NCBI RefSeq assembly: GCF_918698005.1
Contig: NZ_CAKKLJ010000005.1
Span: 275,166 to 339,165 of the forward strand
Direction of reading: 5' to 3'
Length of the DNA: 64,000 bases
Source: Microbacterium sp. Bi121
Lineage (GTDB): Bacteria > Actinomycetota > Actinomycetes > Actinomycetales > Microbacteriaceae
Part shown: one piece after another, positions 1-7,403 of the stretch
How positions within the stretch are numbered: the first letter of the stretch is position 1
How the letters are laid out: every line of letters starts with the position of its first letter
Translations under genes and position numbers: made by a program
The notes under the pieces: model-generated
Seen by the model: the letters and a program-made list of their open reading frames with translations, nothing else
Databases searched by the model: none
What the model was told of the DNA's origin: nothing

Positions 1-538
1 CGGTCTTGCCGTCGATGTCGTCGAGGAAGGTACCTGCGGTCGCGACGTCCTGAGCGGACTGACGGCCGGAGCGGAACGTGTAGTCGTTGATGCCGGTGAC
101 GGCATCGGCTGCCGCAGGGCCGGAGATGAAGAGCACCTTGTTCTGCTCTGCCTGTTCGGCCATCGCGAGTGCCACCCCGGACGATGCGCTGCCGAGGAGG
201 ATGTTCACGCCGTCTCCGATGAGCTCCTTCGCCGCGGTCACGGCGGTGTCGGGATCACCGGCGTCGTCGCGGTACTCGACTGTGATCTTCGTGCCGTCGA
301 CCTCGTTCGTTCCATCGGTCGCGTAGTCGAGCCCCGCTTTGAACGCGTCGAGGTACTGCTTGCCGTAGCCGGCGAGCGGCCCGGTCTCGCTTGTGATGAC
401 GCCGGCGACGATCTCGGCGGGGCCGTCCCCGCCGCCTTCGCCGCCACCGCCGGTGGCCGCCTGCGGCGCACAGGCCGCCAGAACCAGGGCGGCCGTGGCG
501 ACCACGGAGCCCAGGAGCAACTTCTTCGTAACTCGCAT
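1..538 (-). CDS. ABC transporter substrate-binding lipoprotein, branched-chain amino acid type (3' end off window)
   Basis: The minus-strand reading frame opens with ATG at 538 and runs off the window at base 1, so only about 179 N-terminal residues are seen. It begins with a lipoprotein signal peptide: basic MRVTKK, a hydrophobic stretch, then lipobox LAAC at about residues 17-20 and a Gly-rich linker. The mature part resembles the Peripla_BP_6 / LivK fold (ETGPLAGYGKQ, YRDDAGDPDTAV, LLGSASSG, FISGPAAAD). It should bind a small solute, probably an amino acid or related compound, outside the membrane and deliver it to a permease encoded beyond the window. The upstream region carries a perfect 8-bp inverted repeat (575-596). 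The family is clear; the ligand is unknown. Confidence 0.85.
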   Translation of the reverse strand, partial: MRVTKKLLLGSVVATAALVLAACAPQAATGGGGEGGGDGPAEIVAGVITSETGPLAGYGKQYLDAFKAGLDYATDGTNEVDGTKITVEYRDDAGDPDTAVTAAKELIGDGVNILLGSASSGVALAMAEQAEQNKVLFISGPAAADAVTGINDYTFRSGRQSAQDVATAGTFLDDIDGKT

Positions 539-574
539 GTGAATGCCTTTCGCCCTTGGAAGGTCTTGATGCTG

Positions 575-596
575 AACCTGAAAGCTGATTCAGGTT
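575..596. promoter_or_regulatory. Perfect 8-bp inverted repeat upstream of the ABC lipoprotein gene
   Basis: AACCTGAA, six bases, then TTCAGGTT. It lies 37 bases before the ATG of the substrate-binding protein, where a repressor or activator operator is expected. Its regulator is unknown; a leader hairpin is the alternative. Confidence 0.5.
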
Positions 597-640
597 ACTT
601 GAACTCTAAAGCGCGGCATTGTCGATCGTCAAGTCCGCGA

Positions 641-660
641 TACATACCAATGGGTATATA
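641..660. promoter_or_regulatory. Putative MarR operator
   Basis: Inverted repeat ATACC-AATG-GGTAT (644-657), extendable with one mismatch to 641-660. It overlaps the -10 box of the following MarR gene. MarR proteins usually bind such 16-20 bp palindromes and autorepress, so this is the likely operator for the marR-MFS operon. Confidence 0.6.
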
Positions 661-662
661 CT
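657..662 (+). promoter_or_regulatory. -10 box TATACT, marR, leaderless
   Basis: TATACT ends 7 bases before the ATG at 670. There is no Shine-Dalgarno sequence in the gap, so the transcript probably begins at or near the start codon. Confidence 0.55.
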
Positions 663-669
663 TGCTGGT

Positions 670-1113
670 ATGAACCGTGCGGACATCGTCTCTTCGATCG
701 TGGTCTCGGCACATGCGCTGGCTCGGATTGCGGCGCAGGATGCCGAGAACGACGCCCCTGCAGCGCAGTGGCGCGCGCTGACCCTGCTCGAAAGAGAGCC
801 CGATCAGCGCGTCGGCGCTCTGGCTCGCGCGTCGCGGACCACACAGCCCGGGATGACGCGCCTGCTGGGAGAGCTCGAGCGTGCCGGACTCGTCAGCCGC
901 TCCCCCGACGCGTCGGACTCTCGGGCGACGGTCGTCGACATCACCGATGCCGGCCGTACCGCTCTCAAGGAATGGCGTGAAGCCTTCCGGCGCACGCTCG
1001 CACCTCGCTTCGCGGATCTGGATGCCGCGGACTGGGATGCACTGCATCGCTCGGCCGAGATCCTCGCCGCGCACAGCATCGAACAGCATCCAGAGTCAGG
1101 AGTCGGCGAGTGA
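670..1113 (+). CDS. MarR-family transcriptional regulator
   Basis: 147-residue winged-helix regulator. It has the MarR pattern: N-terminal dimerisation helix, then RVGALARASRTTQPGMTRLLGELERAG as helix-turn-helix, and SDSRATVVDITDAGR as the wing with its conserved DxR. ATG 670 is chosen over an upstream TTG at 619 because it directly follows a -10 box and operator palindrome and gives the normal family length. The stop overlaps the GTG of the next gene by 4 bases, so the two are translationally coupled. It probably represses itself and the exporter, with release by a small aromatic or toxic ligand (inference from the family). Confidence 0.88.
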   Translation: MNRADIVSSIVVSAHALARIAAQDAENDAPAAQWRALTLLEREPDQRVGALARASRTTQPGMTRLLGELERAGLVSRSPDASDSRATVVDITDAGRTALKEWREAFRRTLAPRFADLDAADWDALHRSAEILAAHSIEQHPESGVGE

Positions 1114-2342
1114 ACAGCGCCAGTACCAGCGGATCCATCTGGAAGCAGCCGGCCCAAGTGTGGGCGGTGGCCTTCGCCAGCGTCGTCGCCTTCATGGGCA
1201 TCGGACTCGTCGATCCGATCCTTCCCGCGATCGCCGAGTCGCTGGAGGCGACGCCGACCGAGACGGAACTGCTGTTCACCAGCTACCTGCTGGTCACCGG
1301 CCTCGCGATGCTGGTCACCAGCTGGATCTCCAGCAGAATCGGCGCCAAGGCGACGTTGATGATCGGTCTGGGTCTGATCATCCTCTTCTCGCTCGCATCC
1401 GCGATGAGCGGGAGCGTCGACGCGATCATCGGCTTCCGCGCCGGCTGGGGCCTCGGCAATGCGTTGTTCATCTCCACCGCCCTCGCCACCATCGTCGGCT
1501 CGGCGTCTGGCGGCAGTGGTGCGGCGATCGTTCTGTACGAGGCCGCCCTCGGGCTCGGCATCGCCATCGGACCGCTGCTGGGCGGTCTGCTCGGCGAAGT
1601 GAGCTGGCGCGGCCCGTTCTTCGGCGTCGTCGCTCTCATGGCGATCGCGTTCATAGCCGTTTCCGCGCTGCTGCGGGGCCCGCTCGACAAGCGTCAGCCC
1701 GTGCCGTTCTCGGCTCCGTTCAAGGCGCTCGGCCGCCCGGCCCTGGCGATCCTCGCCGTCGCCGCTCTCTTCTACAACATCGGCTTCTTCGTGCTGCTCG
1801 CGTTCTCCCCGTTCCCGCTGGGTTTCGGAGCGATGGGCATCGGGTTCACGTTCTTCGGATGGGGTGTGGCTCTGGCCATCACCAGCATCTGGGTGGCCCC
1901 GTGGATGATGCGGCGGATGTCGCGCACGGCGATCATCCTCACGGTCCTGCCGCTGCTCGCCGTCGACCTGATCGCCGCCGGTCTGGTCGCGGAGACGCCG
2001 TCCGCACTTGTCGTCTGCATCGTCATCGGCGGCCTGCTCCTCGGTGTCATGAACACCGTCCTCACCGAGGCGGTCATGGAGGCGACGGATCTCCCCCGCT
2101 CCGTCGCCTCATCCGCGTACTCCGCCGTCCGCTTCATCGGCGGCGCGATGGCTCCGCCGATCGCAGCGCTGCTGTGGCACGCGTTCAACGCAACGGTGCC
2201 GTACCTGTTCGCCGCAGCATCCGTGCTCGTCGCGACGCTCACCGTCTTCCTGGGTCGCAAGGTGCTCGCGCGCATCGACGACGAGCCGGTGGATGCCGTC
2301 GCCGAAGACGCCGAGGCGATCACGGTCGGCGACGCCGCCTGA
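1110..2342 (+). CDS. MFS transporter, drug:H+ antiporter type
   Basis: 410 residues with about 12 hydrophobic segments. An N-terminal LVDPILPAIAESL and the loop ISSRIGAK (degenerate MFS motif A) match DHA1 multidrug exporters. The C-terminus is a short acidic cytoplasmic tail. The GTG start overlaps the marR stop (GTGA), so both proteins come from one mRNA. A MarR-MFS pair usually exports the compound that the regulator senses. The substrate cannot be read from the sequence. Confidence 0.85.
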   Translation: MNSASTSGSIWKQPAQVWAVAFASVVAFMGIGLVDPILPAIAESLEATPTETELLFTSYLLVTGLAMLVTSWISSRIGAKATLMIGLGLIILFSLASAMSGSVDAIIGFRAGWGLGNALFISTALATIVGSASGGSGAAIVLYEAALGLGIAIGPLLGGLLGEVSWRGPFFGVVALMAIAFIAVSALLRGPLDKRQPVPFSAPFKALGRPALAILAVAALFYNIGFFVLLAFSPFPLGFGAMGIGFTFFGWGVALAITSIWVAPWMMRRMSRTAIILTVLPLLAVDLIAAGLVAETPSALVVCIVIGGLLLGVMNTVLTEAVMEATDLPRSVASSAYSAVRFIGGAMAPPIAALLWHAFNATVPYLFAAASVLVATLTVFLGRKVLARIDDEPVDAVAEDAEAITVGDAA

Positions 2343-2351
2343 TCCACCCGG

Positions 2352-2357
2352 TACGTT
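2352..2357 (+). promoter_or_regulatory. -10 box TACGTT, ybaK-like gene, leaderless
   Basis: TACGTT with a 7-base gap to the ATG at 2365. Weaker than others in the set but at the same spacing. It sits only 9 bases after the exporter stop. Confidence 0.4.
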
Positions 2358-2364
2358 GGGGCGC

Positions 2365-2841
2365 ATGAGCGAACCACTTCCCGAGCGCAGTCGCCTGGTC
2401 AGGCAGCATCTGGCCGACGCCGGTCTCGAACCCGCGATCCGGGTGCTGCCTGATTCTGCCCGTACCGCGGTCGAGGCCGCTGCCGCGATCGGCTGCGACG
2501 TCGCGGCGATCGCGAACAGCCTGGTGGTCCTCGCCGATGGCGAACCAGTGCTGGTCATGACCAGTGGAGGGCACCGCGCGGACTTCGCCGTCGTCTCAGC
2601 ATCCATCGGTGCCGAGCATGTCGCGATGGCGCCGGCATCCATCGTCCGGGAGGCGACGGGACAGGCGATCGGCGGCGTGGCCCCGGTCGGTCATCCTGCG
2701 CGACTGCCCACATACATCGACGAGGCGCTGCGCGACTTCGACGAGATCTGGGCTGCGGCGGGTCATCCGCACACGGTCATGCCGCTGACCTTCGAGACCC
2801 TGCAGCGCCTCACGAACGGTCGGGTCATCACGGTCGTGTGA
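2365..2841 (+). CDS. YbaK/EbsC-type aminoacyl-tRNA deacylase
   Basis: 158 residues covering a complete YbaK domain. These proteins hydrolyse mischarged tRNAs such as Cys-tRNA-Pro or Ala-tRNA-Pro. The active-site loop GGVAPVGHP (residues 103-111) and the GGHRADF segment are typical. The usual catalytic lysine before the SL(V/I)F strand appears to be Asn51 here (IANSLVV), so activity or specificity may differ. ATG 2365 follows a -10 box and gives standard length. The gene runs toward the tRNA-Lys gene on the other strand. Confidence 0.82.
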   Translation: MSEPLPERSRLVRQHLADAGLEPAIRVLPDSARTAVEAAAAIGCDVAAIANSLVVLADGEPVLVMTSGGHRADFAVVSASIGAEHVAMAPASIVREATGQAIGGVAPVGHPARLPTYIDEALRDFDEIWAAAGHPHTVMPLTFETLQRLTNGRVITVV

Positions 2842-2854
2842 GCCGGGGTCGGAA

Positions 2855-2896
2855 AGCAGAAAAGCCTCGGAGCACTGGCGAGAGTGTTCCGAGGCT
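2855..2896 (-). terminator. Rho-independent terminator of tRNA-Lys (and end of ybaK)
   Basis: Stem AGCCTCGGA/TCCGAGGCT extended inward by about 5 more pairs, with an A-rich run at 2858-2863 that becomes a T run on the minus strand. It ends the tRNA transcript and may also stop the converging ybaK transcript. Confidence 0.75.
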
Positions 2897-2902
2897 GATC
2901 CG

Positions 2903-2975
2903 TGCACCCCCAGGGACTTGAACCCTGAACCCATTGATTAAGAGTCAATTGCTCTGCCGATTGAGCTAGAGGTGC
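2903..2975 (-). tRNA. tRNA-Lys (anticodon CTT)
   Basis: 73-nt cloverleaf on the minus strand. Acceptor GCACCTC pairs with GGGGTGC, followed by discriminator A. The D arm contains AGCTCAATCGGCAGAGC. The anticodon stem ATTGA/TCAAT holds loop CTCTTAA, giving CTT. The T arm contains GGTTCAAGTCC. The CCA end is not encoded. CTT reads AAG, the dominant lysine codon in high-GC genomes. Confidence 0.95.
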
Positions 2976-3068
2976 GTGGCCCGGGTTACCCCCGGCCGAG
3001 GAATTACATTACCAGTTTCATGAGCTCATGCGAAATCGAGGCGGCATTCGGCGTGGCAACTCGCCGAC

Positions 3069-3074
3069 TATCCT
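3069..3074 (+). promoter_or_regulatory. -10 box TATCCT, hisN, leaderless
   Basis: TATCCT with a 6-base gap (GAGAAC) to the GTG start at 3081. Confidence 0.5.
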
Positions 3075-3080
3075 GAGAAC

Positions 3081-3884
3081 GTGACCGCAACCCCCGCCGC
3101 CGATGATCTGGCCGCCGATCTCGACCTCGCTCTCCGGCTCGCGGACGCCGCAGACAGCGAGTCCCTTCCCCGCTTCGACGCGAGCGATCTGAGGATCTCG
3201 ACCAAGTCCGATCGGTCGCATGTCACGGACGCCGATCTCGCCACCGAACGCGCACTCCGCGCGATCCTGGCGGACGAGCGGCCGTCCGATGGCATCTTCG
3301 GCGAGGAGTTCGGCGTCTCCGGCGACGCGCGTCGGCAGTGGATCATCGACCCGATCGACGGCACCGCGAATTTCATGCGCGGCATCCCTCTGTGGGGCAC
3401 GATGATCGCCCTCGCCATCGACGGGGTCCCGCAGGTCGGCGTCGTGAGCATGCCTGCTCTGGGCAGACGGTGGTGGGCATCGACCGGCAACGGGGCATGG
3501 ACCGCCACGCACGCCCAGCCGCGACGCATCGAGACGTCGGCTGTCGCCTCCGTCGACGACGCAGCGGTCAGTTTTCAGAGCATCACGCAGTGGGCGGATG
3601 CCGGGCACCTGCCCGCGCTGCTCCGCATCGCCGACCGGGTGTGGCGCGATCGCGCATATGGCGACGTGTACTCGTACATGATGCTCGCCGAGGGCCGCCT
3701 CGAGATGGTCGCGGAGTTCGATGTCAAGGAGTACGACATCGCCGCAGCCGTCCCGATCGTGCGCGAGGCCGGTGGCGCATTCACCTCGTTCGACGGCGCG
3801 GACAGCATCTCCGAGCGCTCGGTGCTCGCGACCAACGGCATCCTCCACGACGCCTTCCTCGACCTGACGCACACGAAGGACTGA
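3081..3884 (+). CDS. hisN: Inositol-monophosphatase-family phosphatase, likely histidinol-phosphatase HisN
   Basis: 267 residues. Lithium-sensitive phosphatase fold with metal ligands in GEEFG (71-78 region, Glu75/Glu76), the signature WIIDPIDGT (Asp90, Asp93) and a C-terminal EYDIAAAVPIVREAGG (Asp219). Actinobacterial members of this length, with RDRAYGD before the C-terminal motif, are usually histidinol-phosphate phosphatases (histidine biosynthesis). Inositol or fructose bisphosphate phosphatase is the alternative. GTG 3081 follows a -10 box by 6 bases. A lipoprotein gene starts 8 bases after the stop and may share the mRNA. Confidence 0.85.
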   Translation: MTATPAADDLAADLDLALRLADAADSESLPRFDASDLRISTKSDRSHVTDADLATERALRAILADERPSDGIFGEEFGVSGDARRQWIIDPIDGTANFMRGIPLWGTMIALAIDGVPQVGVVSMPALGRRWWASTGNGAWTATHAQPRRIETSAVASVDDAAVSFQSITQWADAGHLPALLRIADRVWRDRAYGDVYSYMMLAEGRLEMVAEFDVKEYDIAAAVPIVREAGGAFTSFDGADSISERSVLATNGILHDAFLDLTHTKD

Positions 3885-3892
3885 AGCCCGTG

Positions 3893-4465
3893 ATGAACCG
3901 ACGACTGCCCGCTGTCTCGCTCGCGTCCGCCGCCCTGCTCTCGCTACTGGCAGGCTGCGCACCGCAGCCGGAGATCGCCCCGACGTCAACGCCGACGCCG
4001 ACCGCCGCGGCCGACCCCAGCCCGTCACCGGAGCCCGTCGCGACGGAGCCGACCGAGGAACCGGCGCCGGAGGATCCGACCTGCGAGACGCTCCTCGCCC
4101 CGAGCACGCTCGCGATGTTCGACGAGCACGGCTGGACGTACCGCGAGCAGGAGTTCCGGTTCGGTGAAGACGTCGTCGACGGCGGCTTCCAGTGCGTGTG
4201 GGGCGACTACTCCGTGGCGTCCGATCATGTCCAGGTGTTCGGGTGGGCACCGCTCGATGCGTCAGCATCCGTCGCAGCTCAGCAGAAGCTCCTCTCGCAG
4301 GGATGGCTGCGGGCCGATCAGGACGGCCACACGTACATCACCGAGGATCCGTCGTTCGCTTTCGCGGTCGACGAGGACGGCTACGGCATGACGTACGAAT
4401 TCGGCGACGGCTGGGCGACCCTGGCCGACACCCGCCAGGGACTGGTGCTGATCCAGTTGCCCTGA
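3893..4465 (+). CDS. Secreted lipoprotein of unknown function
   Basis: 190 residues. The N-terminus is a lipoprotein signal: basic MNRR, a hydrophobic core, lipobox LLAGC. A linker rich in Thr, Pro, Ala and Glu follows for about 40 residues, then a compact acidic domain with Cys residues (DPTCETLL, FQCVWGDY) that may form a disulfide. It is anchored to the outer face of the membrane. No family is recognised. A GTG at 3890 directly before the ATG is an equivalent start. The gene is followed by a strong terminator. Confidence 0.75.
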   Translation: MNRRLPAVSLASAALLSLLAGCAPQPEIAPTSTPTPTAAADPSPSPEPVATEPTEEPAPEDPTCETLLAPSTLAMFDEHGWTYREQEFRFGEDVVDGGFQCVWGDYSVASDHVQVFGWAPLDASASVAAQQKLLSQGWLRADQDGHTYITEDPSFAFAVDEDGYGMTYEFGDGWATLADTRQGLVLIQLP

Positions 4466-4487
4466 CGACACAAGTCGCGTCACGAAC

Positions 4488-4530
4488 GAAGGCCCACCAC
4501 CGGGAGTTCACCGGGTGGCGGGCCTTCTTT
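4488..4530 (+). terminator. Rho-independent terminator after the lipoprotein gene, probably bidirectional
   Basis: Long stem starting GAAGGCCC and closing GGGCCTTC (4488-4527), then TTCTTT. It lies 16 bases from the mature 3' end of ssrA on the opposite strand, so it can serve both transcripts. Confidence 0.85.
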
Positions 4531-4545
4531 CGTCGTGACAGCGGG

Positions 4546-4915
4546 TGGTGGAGCTGGGGGGAATCGAACCCCCGTCCAACGCTGATAATCCACGCCTTCT
4601 CCGGGCGCAGTCTGTGCAGACGTTCTACTCGGCTCCGACCTTTGTCACAGACACCTAAGTCGACGAGCCCAGCCTGGGAAGAGTCCCGCGTGACGTCCAG
4701 ACGCCGTCACGCAGCAAGATTCCTAGATGACGCCAGGGTCCGTATCGGAATCACATACGGTCTGACGGACTATCGGGCTCGCTTATGCAGCGAGGGCGAA
4801 GTCGTTGCGCTTTGTTTCGGCAACTATTGTTTTGCAGGGAGCGTTCACGAGATAACCCTGCATCCTCGGCCCGCTTCTCGTGGATACACAGGCGCTGTCG
4901 AAACCGATCAGCCCC
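4546..4915 (-). ncRNA. ssrA: Transfer-messenger RNA (tmRNA)
   Basis: About 370 nt, one piece, minus strand. The 5' end GGGGCTGATCGGTTTCGACA is the standard tmRNA start. The 3' end CAGCTCCACCA, with encoded CCA, pairs with GGGGCTG as the acceptor stem, and GGGGGTTCGATTCCCCC forms the T arm. The message segment follows ATAGTT with resume codon GCC and ends in TAA. It rescues stalled ribosomes together with SmpB, whose gene is not in this window. A gap of about 125 bases without a gene separates it from the divergent SIMPL gene and should hold its promoter. Confidence 0.95.
4783..4821 (-). other. tmRNA proteolysis-tag reading frame
   Basis: Thirteen codons inside ssrA: GCC GAA ... GCT GCA TAA, giving the tag AETKRNDFALAA. 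The terminal ALAA is the classic ClpXP/ClpAP degron. The resume codon is placed by the preceding ATAGTT, which matches the conserved TAGTC element before the E. coli resume codon. Confidence 0.85.
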
Positions 4916-5028
4916 GTGGACCTTCTTGCGAAGGAGCCGCTGTCACTCTGTTGATTTACCACCTCGGACAACACATCATCCGAGCATCACAGGTTACAAC
5001 GTATCCGGGCCCCACGCCATTCCTGGCG

Positions 5029-5034
5029 TAGAGT
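5029..5034 (+). promoter_or_regulatory. -10 box TAGAGT, SIMPL gene, leaderless
   Basis: TAGAGT with a 7-base gap to the ATG at 5042. Confidence 0.5.
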
Positions 5035-5041
5035 CGCTGCC

Positions 5042-5707
5042 ATGAGCGACGTCACCATCACCGTCCGCGGCGAGAACGAGACGCGCATCGCGCCCGAACG
5101 CGCCACGATCCACGTCACCGTGCGCGCTGAAGGCCCAGAACGCTCCGCCGTGGTCGAGCGGGCGATGACCTATGCGGAGCCCGTTCGACAGGGCGTCTCC
5201 GAGCGCGAGGCGGCCGGGAGCATCGTCGAGTGGAACAGCAAGCGGCTGTCCGTCCGCGCGGAGCGTCCGTGGAACAGCGAGGGCAAGCAGCTGGCACCCG
5301 TGTACTACGCGAGCATCGACCTCAATGCGACGTTCATCGAAGCATCCGAGCTCTCGATCTGGGTCTCGGAGATCTCGGCGTGGGACGGCGTCGAGGTGGG
5401 CTGGGTGAATTGGCACCTGACTCCGCAGACACGGGCGGACGCGGAGCGCGAGGTCGCCTCTTCGGCCGTCGGCGTCGCCGTGCAGCGTGCTCAGGCATAC
5501 GCGGCGGCGCTCGGGCTCGCTTCGGTTACCCCGGTCGAGATCGCCGACACCGGGCTCATCTCCCGCGAGCAGTCCCCCGCGCCTCAGATGATGAAGACGC
5601 GTGGCGCTGCGTTCGCGATGTCAGCGGACTCTGCCCCGGCGATGGAGTACGAGCCGGAGGACATCGTCATCTCCGCGACCGTCGAGGCGCGGTTCATCGC
5701 GCGCTGA
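5042..5707 (+). CDS. SIMPL (DUF541) domain protein
   Basis: 221 residues. It starts directly in the SIMPL fold (VTITVRGENETRIAPERATIHVTV) and ends in the family C-terminal strand (EDIVISATVEARF). There is no signal peptide, unlike many SIMPL proteins exported to the periplasm, so this copy looks cytoplasmic. The biochemical role of the family is not settled. The gene stands alone, divergent from ssrA and convergent with hflX; a long hairpin separates the two 3' ends. Confidence 0.85.
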   Translation: MSDVTITVRGENETRIAPERATIHVTVRAEGPERSAVVERAMTYAEPVRQGVSEREAAGSIVEWNSKRLSVRAERPWNSEGKQLAPVYYASIDLNATFIEASELSIWVSEISAWDGVEVGWVNWHLTPQTRADAEREVASSAVGVAVQRAQAYAAALGLASVTPVEIADTGLISREQSPAPQMMKTRGAAFAMSADSAPAMEYEPEDIVISATVEARFIAR

Positions 5708-5759
5708 CGCTGCGCGCGCTCACGACCGCGCACAGCACGGGGTATCCGCAGTCGATGCC

Positions 5760-5807
5760 GTATCACTTCAGTCGGTTCTCAGCGATCACAACCGACTGAA
5801 GTGATAC
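5760..5807. terminator. 18-bp perfect inverted repeat between convergent genes (T-less hairpin)
   Basis: GTATCACTTCAGTCGGTT and its exact reverse complement flank 12 bases. It lies between the SIMPL stop (5707) and the hflX stop (5836). No T tract follows on either strand. It is best read as a bidirectional terminator or RNA-stabilising hairpin. Confidence 0.65.
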
Positions 5808-5835
5808 AGCATGCAGGTTGCGACTCGTGCTCGCG

Positions 5836-7344
5836 TCAAGCGTGCGCGAACGGCGCCAGGTCGGCCGCGAGGCGCTCTGAGACATGCGCGTGGATCTGCG
5901 TGCCGTGCTCAGTGTGCTCCGCAGAGATCAGGATGCCGGTCTCGTGCACGGCTGCGATCAGATCTCCCCTGTCGTAGGGAACGAGCGCATGGACCTCGGC
6001 TGCCGGCAGCGGCAGCGCCTCATCGATCGCGGCGCGCAGCTCCTCGATGCCCTCGCCGGAGCGCGACGACACGAAGTGCGCCTTCGGCTCGAGCCCTTGC
6101 AGCACCAGACGATCGTCGGCCGGGATGAGGTCGGCCTTGTTGAACACGACGAGCTCCGGGAGGTCCCTCGCGCCGACGTCGCCCATCACATCACGGACGG
6201 TCTGCAATTGTCCTGCGGGATCGGGGTGCGAGCCGTCGACGACGTGCAGCACGATGTCGGCGTCCGCCACCTCTTCGAGCGTCGATCGGAACGCCTCGAC
6301 GAGCTGGTGAGGGAGGTTTCGCACGAAACCGACCGTGTCGGTGAACGTGTACACGCGGCCGTCATCGGTCGCGGTGCGTCGTACCGTGGCATCCAGGGTC
6401 GCGAACAGGGCGTTCTCGACCAGCACGCCTGCGCTCGTGAGCGCGTTGAGCAGGCTCGACTTGCCGGCGTTCGTGTATCCGGCGATCGCCACCGAGGGAA
6501 TCGTGTTGCGCTTGCGCTCAGCGCGCTTCGCGTCGCGGGCTGGAGCGAAGTCGCGGATTTGCCGGCGAAGCATGGCCATGCGGGTGCGGATGCGACGACG
6601 ATCGAGCTCGATCTTCGTCTCACCCGGTCCACGAGATCCCATGCCGGCACCGCCGGCGCCGACCTGCCCACCGGCCTGGCGGCTCATCGAGTCGCCCCAG
6701 CCGCGCAGCCGCGGCAGAAGGTATTCGAGCTGGGCGAGTTCGACCTGGGCCTTGCCCTCCCGGCTCTTCGCGTGCTGGCTGAAGATGTCGAGGATGACGG
6801 TCGTACGATCGATGACCTTCACCTTCACGACGTCCTCGAGCGCACGGCGCTGGCTGGGTGCGAGCTCGGTGTCGGCGATCACGGTGTCTGCGCCGGTGGC
6901 TGCGACGAGGTCCTTGAGCTCCTGCGCCTTGCCCCGGCCCAGGTACGTCGCGGGGTCCGGGTGCGGGCGCCGCTGCAGGACGCCGTCGAGGACGACGGCG
7001 CCCGCGGTCTCGGCCAGGGCCGCCAGCTCGCGCAACGAGTTCTCGGCATCCGTCTGCGCACCCTGCGGGTAGACGCCGACGAGCACGACGTTCTCGAGCC
7101 GCAGCTGGCGGTACTCGACCTCGGTGACGTCTTCGAGCTCGGTCGACAGACCGGCCACGCGCCGCAGCGCATGCCGGTCATCGAGGTCCCACTGCTCGCC
7201 GTCGCGATCGCCGTAGGAGGCCGTCGCCTTGTCCTGCAGCGCTTGCGCCGCGCCGAAGACTCGAGCCTCTGTGCGCTTCTCTGCGCTGGCGAGCACGCGG
7301 TCGAGAGTCTCGTCGCCGTGGGTGTCTTCTGTGGTCTTCGTCAT
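5836..7344 (-). CDS. hflX: GTPase HflX, ribosome-splitting factor
   Basis: 502 residues. The N-terminal HflX domain has LENVVLVGVY and DPATYLGRGKAQEL. A Gly-rich linker (GGQVGAGGAGMGSRGPGETK) leads to the G domain: G1 GYTNAGKSSL, G3 DTVGFV, G4 NKAD. HflX binds 50S subunits and rescues stalled or heat-damaged ribosomes. In Actinobacteria it normally lies after dapF and miaA; here two accessory genes intervene. The start ATG has an upstream GAAGG. It converges on the SIMPL gene. Confidence 0.95.
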   Translation of the reverse strand: MTKTTEDTHGDETLDRVLASAEKRTEARVFGAAQALQDKATASYGDRDGEQWDLDDRHALRRVAGLSTELEDVTEVEYRQLRLENVVLVGVYPQGAQTDAENSLRELAALAETAGAVVLDGVLQRRPHPDPATYLGRGKAQELKDLVAATGADTVIADTELAPSQRRALEDVVKVKVIDRTTVILDIFSQHAKSREGKAQVELAQLEYLLPRLRGWGDSMSRQAGGQVGAGGAGMGSRGPGETKIELDRRRIRTRMAMLRRQIRDFAPARDAKRAERKRNTIPSVAIAGYTNAGKSSLLNALTSAGVLVENALFATLDATVRRTATDDGRVYTFTDTVGFVRNLPHQLVEAFRSTLEEVADADIVLHVVDGSHPDPAGQLQTVRDVMGDVGARDLPELVVFNKADLIPADDRLVLQGLEPKAHFVSSRSGEGIEELRAAIDEALPLPAAEVHALVPYDRGDLIAAVHETGILISAEHTEHGTQIHAHVSERLAADLAPFAHA

Positions 7345-7391
7345 CCTCTGCCTTCTATGTTCGGCGTCTTAACCTTAACCCGCCCGTCCGG

Positions 7392-7397
7392 TACGCT
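7392..7397 (+). promoter_or_regulatory. -10 box TACGCT, methyltransferase gene, leaderless
   Basis: TACGCT with a 6-base gap (CACCGT) to the ATG at 7404. Confidence 0.5.
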
Positions 7398-7403
7398 CAC
7401 CGT

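Noticed and set aside
619..669. TTG 619 as the start of the MarR gene
   Set aside because: It would place the operator palindrome and -10 box inside the coding region and add residues that do not fit the family.
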